Shown here: in pieces, positions 60,359 through 64,000 of the stretch
Layout: each line of letters opens with the position of its first letter
Position numbering within the stretch: the first letter of the stretch is position 1
Source: Rallus limicola
Lineage: Eukaryota > Chordata > Aves > Gruiformes > Rallidae
NCBI GenBank assembly: GCA_022605955.1
Contig: JAKCOZ010000003.1
Span: forward strand, 63,513,439-63,577,438
Reading direction: 5' to 3'
DNA length: 64,000 nt
The notes under the pieces: model-generated
The model's database searches: none
What the model saw: only the letters and a program-made list of their open reading frames with translations
Told to the model about the DNA's origin: nothing
Position numbers and translations under genes: made by a program

Positions 60359-62370
60359 TAAAAAGAAAAAAAACCCACAACCTATATTATTTGTATCAAA
60401 AGAACACATAGAGCTCTAGACACGAACAAAACCCTTTTTATAATCAGCACTGTAAGAAAATAAAGAAAAGAGAATTCCTGTCTCAAATGGCTTTCACCTT
60501 AACTATAAGTCCAGAAAGTATGGACATGTGGATTGTCACAGAAAATAGGAAAGGTAAAAGTTATTTTGTTCTTTCCCTTTCTTGCAACCGTATGGTATCC
60601 ATGTGGGTCTTAGTCTTTTCTGAGTTAGTTAAAAGGGAAGGAATTTCCCGGTAAACTGAGGAAATGGGTGTATGCCCTTGGCTTATCCTTGATTTATGTC
60701 AGTGGGGCTAATGCCACCAGCATCACTCACAGCAAATAGTCTTTCTTTAGAGTAGGCTATGAGGAATGTAGTCCTGGAAGCTCGTGCCCAGCCTTTTCAT
60801 GTACATGAGGAACATAACATGATCAGTCTCTCCTTTAAACTAAGCAGCAATCCAAGTCACTCAGAGGGGCCAAATTTCACACTGTTTTAGCTCCACTGAC
60901 TTCAAAATCCTAAACACAGGCCCCAAATATGTCACAGATCAGTCAAATTTCAGTGGTTCCACAGTTCCTGAGGAGGAGGAACAGATGGACAGGAACACAA
61001 AGAGGCTGATTGCATAAATCCTGTTTCTTAAGAAAGTAGGCTAAAATTAGGTGTTTTAAAATCCAGACCGAGGGTTAATTTTGCTTGGAAGTAGGTGCCT
61101 GAGTGATAACACATATGGCTAGGACAGTAGCTGTTGCTGTTACTGTTGTCAAAAACAGGTTCTGATATATCAAATTCAGTTCTGGCATATCATTACAGGC
61201 TGTTATGTCACAAAATGAGCCCCAGACTGATGTATATGCAGGTACATAGGTAAGTTTCATGGTTCTGTCCACTTCAGCCATACATCCTCCTAACAGTAAC
61301 TTCTGGTTTCAGTCAATTACTTTACAATTATGTTTTAAAATGCCATGTCTCATTTGGGCCAAACACTTGGCTTTTAGCCTTGCCAAGAGAAAGAAAGACT
61401 GTGGCATGAAATTGCAATATTAAAAGCAAAACCTGTGCCATTTATAGAGGTACTCACAATTCAGGGCTATATTTCTATGCATAAGTTGGGGCATGGATCC
61501 ACAACAGATATTCTGTCACAGAGCCCATGGAAAAGCTTTTTGCTTAACTGTTTGTGAAATGGTCCATCAGCAAACCAGTAAGTATTAAAAAAATATTAAA
61601 TAATTTAAACAAGAAAAAAAAACCCCACACCTCCAAAGTCCCCATTCCTAAATAGGAATGTCAGCAGCAGTTGATTTGATTTAAAATTTATCTAAACAAG
61701 CAGTTTTGTTGGTACAGATGAGAAAGACAGTAACCTCTTGTACAACAGTGATGTGGACATGAGGCTCTAACAGAGAAGGTTGGTAATGTATAATGGTAAT
61801 GTATATTACCTCTTTCTGAGAGGCCAGCAAATGATTGCCTATTCTGACACACACCCCATCTCTCAAAATGTCAGAGACAGTCCTTCTTGATGTCCTTTTC
61901 TCACCTAACCGGAGGAAAGGTTTTGCCCTGCTATGAATTTGCACAGAATTATGGGGACGGTGTGTATCTCCAGTACTACACTGGCATATGCATGCCATGC
62001 AACAGAGTCAGAACCTGCTGCAAATCCTGATGTAGCTGCAGCCTTCCAGGGCTTCTACAAATCTTCATCCCATAGCTTCCCACAGCATTGCCCATCTTGA
62101 TATGAATCATCCTTTACAGTAGAAAAGGAAGATGGTGAATTTTCTGTCAGTACCTAACAACAATGGTTTAGGGGTTGAAGTTCTAGTTCTGAAATTACCC
62201 TCCCTTTGCACCAGGCCAAAGCTCTCCATGGTGAGTAATCCATTAGTACTGTCACTAACTCTGTGTTCATGGCACTCATACGCAGCTTAGATCTCCATTG
62301 TGGCTTTGGGAAAAAAAAAAAAATCTACCCCCAGTGTTATTCTAATGCAGCTGTTTGTCTCCTTGTGAAC
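60359..62370. other. Intergenic DNA, no gene recognised
   Basis: No gene seen. A-rich runs lie at about 61613-61622 and 62310-62323. The 105-codon minus frame (61681-61998) is unrecognised. Confidence 0.55.
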
Positions 62371-62410
62371 TTATAATGATAATAATGATAATAATGATAG
62401 TAATAATGAC
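62371..62410 (+). repeat. (ATAATG)-type microsatellite
   Basis: Repeating TAATGATAA units over about 40 bp lie directly against the ancient repeat that follows, the same arrangement as the microsatellite beside the CR1 at 20.24 kb. Confidence 0.88.
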
Positions 62411-62480
62411 TGACATTTATATAGTACCTTTCATCCAGAAGGATCCCAAAGTGCTTTGCAAACTGATTTGCAAACGACTG
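62411..62480 (+). repeat. Ancient amniote interspersed repeat fragment
   Basis: ACATTTATATAGTACCTTTC, ATCCAGAAGGATCCCAAAGT and GCTTTGCAAACTG form a well-ordered match to the remembered amniote segment 'TATATAG-ACCTTTCATCC-AAGGATC-CAAAG-GCTTTACAAA'. It is the clearer of the two copies in the window, the other being on the minus strand at about 304-362. Confidence 0.68.
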
Positions 62481-64000
62481 CATACCCATATTAAACACCC
62501 CGTCCCTATGTTAATGCAATGTTAATGTTGCAAATGCGAAGCAGCAAAAAGACAGAAAATGCAAAGGTTAAAGCTTCAGGAACAACACACCGTGCAACTT
62601 GCCTACGAAGGGCTACCATTCACAACATCACCTGGCAAATGCTGTACAGCAAATAATAGTTCCCAAACTAAAGGAAAGGTGCTCAAAACCTTGTGCATCT
62701 GGGCATGAAGGTAATTGGGTAAGTGAGGTGGAAATTTCACTCAGTCCCCTTCCTCAGGTGCTGATGTGGAAAGCTCAGTTCTCTAATTTTCTATTTTTAT
62801 TTGCTGCAATTGAGAGGGCAATACTAGATGTAGATGCCCAACAGTTAGAAGTAATGTGGCTAATGGTGCTGCAATTGGACAAGGGAGGGAATGGAAAGAA
62901 TCCTGCTGACTTCAGTGAATGCTGGATCAAACATTTGTTGAATTATCTGAACAGTAGCAAAATTTCACTCTCTCCCTTTCATGTACCTATTATTGATATT
63001 GTGAGTCACTCTATGTTTTCGCAAAGGGGAAACCATTCTTATCTTTTTCACCCCTTTATTCTTCAAACTACGGGAAGGACAATCTATTTTGGAACCAGTT
63101 CTCACGTGGCAAGTTTCAGCTGAAAGGCGTTTTACATCCATTTGAGCTATGTTCCTCTGTTGATAGAACAGATGAGCCCAATGTTAATGGTGCAAACGGT
63201 GCTGTTTTCAATGCACAATTAACCAGGTCAACACCGTGATGAATAAAAAATAAAGCTGATATTTGGGAGGACCCCATGGAAGTTAAAATCAGTTGTTTAG
63301 GTGCTTGAGACTCCAAAAATATCCTTATCTCTAGACAGACACTATTTTTCCCCCACGTCAGATCAAATTACATGTGTCAAGAAGGGTTTGCAGAATAGGA
63401 CTCTATGTTTGAGAGTGAATGTCTTAACACAAAAACCAGCCCCAATCCCATTGACTCCAGCCAGATGTGAGGTGCTTTTTGGACCATCTGGACAGGGAGG
63501 TATTTTTTATTTTTCCTTATTTCTCTGTCGCAAGGTGGTGCAGTGAACAGGGTGAAAGTGCAGATGCAAACACAGTAGAAGTTGCATTCACAGGGCAAAC
63601 ACCCACCATTTCATTGCTATAGCTTCTCACAAGCAAATATTAAAGCGAAGTTATCTATTAGGGCAGTGCTTTCTCACAAAATGGAAAGTAGATTCTGACT
63701 ATGTAGATCTCTTAGTTGCTCTGGCAGAAGTGTGGCATTCTGGCAGAAGTGTGTGTCTGTATGAGCTCCTGCCATGCCTTTTACTGGAGAGTAAACTTCT
63801 CAGCAGAGTGGGGAAAAATATGTACAATTTTATCTATCAGGTTCCTCAAAGCTTTTCTTGCTCTGTTTTGAGAGGATATTTCCTGCCAGCTTTGTGTTTC
63901 TTCACTCAGTGATGGCACCCAGAAAAAAAAAAAAAAGCAGCAATGTATAGAATATAAATTATTTACTTTGAGAAGGACTTCAACCTGTGTTTGCCTCAAC
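62481..64000. other. Terminal intergenic DNA, no gene recognised
   Basis: A 174-codon frame (62599-63123, plus) is the longest non-repeat frame in the window, but its product resembles no family I know, has no splice context, and begins just past an ancient repeat. I treat it as chance. An A14 run lies at about 63920-63933. Confidence 0.5.

Noticed and set aside
62599..63123. 174-codon frame as a protein-coding gene
   Set aside because: The product resembles no family I know, with no splice sites, promoter or low-complexity bias that would mark it as real; one such frame in 64 kb is expected by chance.
1..64000. CRISPR arrays, tRNA or rRNA genes, insertion sequences and operons
   Set aside because: No spaced identical direct repeats, cloverleaf wording, ribosomal sequence or bacterial gene arrangement was seen; the DNA is vertebrate-like throughout.

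Overview
The window looks like a piece of an avian (less likely crocodilian or turtle) nuclear chromosome. It is AT-leaning and CpG-poor, with few interspersed repeats. The recognisable mobile DNA is CR1, the dominant LINE of birds: one fragment of about 370 bp that still shows the C-terminal coding end of ORF2, plus several short 3'-tail remnants. Older, heavily diverged amniote repeats (MIR-like or L3-like tails) are also present. I found no bacterial, organellar or viral gene organisation, no CRISPR array, no tRNA or rRNA, and no exon of a protein I recognise. Apart from the CR1 fragment, the open reading frames are short, unrelated to any family I know, and fit chance.

Layout. 1-5.2 kb: intergenic, with an ancient repeat near the left edge, a run of Ts followed by a run of Gs with a nearby G-quadruplex motif, and a dyad-rich candidate regulatory block at 2.5-2.7 kb. 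5.2-5.74 kb: a 539-bp almost pure purine tract of GGGAA and GGAA repeats. 5.7-20.2 kb: intergenic, with a GT repeat, a second G-quadruplex motif and several possible regulatory blocks. 20.24-20.71 kb: a CR1 LINE inserted in or beside an ATT/ATC microsatellite. 20.8-21.5 kb: the only promoter-like, relatively CpG-rich stretch, ending in a consensus splice donor; it is the best candidate for a transcript 5' end. 21.5-64 kb: gene-desert-like DNA with scattered CR1 tails, MIR-like tails, a near-perfect hairpin at 33.73-33.79 kb, and motif-dense blocks around 26.3-26.6, 28.2-28.4, 39.5-39.7, 46.8-47.2, 56.3-56.5 and 57.8-58.5 kb.

Interpretation. The combination of no recognised exons, low repeat load and clusters of homeodomain, POU, GATA and MEIS/PBX-type words would fit a gene desert or large intron beside a developmental regulator. 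This is an inference: conservation cannot be judged from one sequence, and I cannot name the neighbouring gene. No coordinated set of genes is present, and I found no convincing undescribed system. The most concrete structural oddities are the purine tract, the CR1 inside the microsatellite, the 24-bp hairpin, the promoter-like block with its splice donor, and the duplicated GCTAATCCAATC element.
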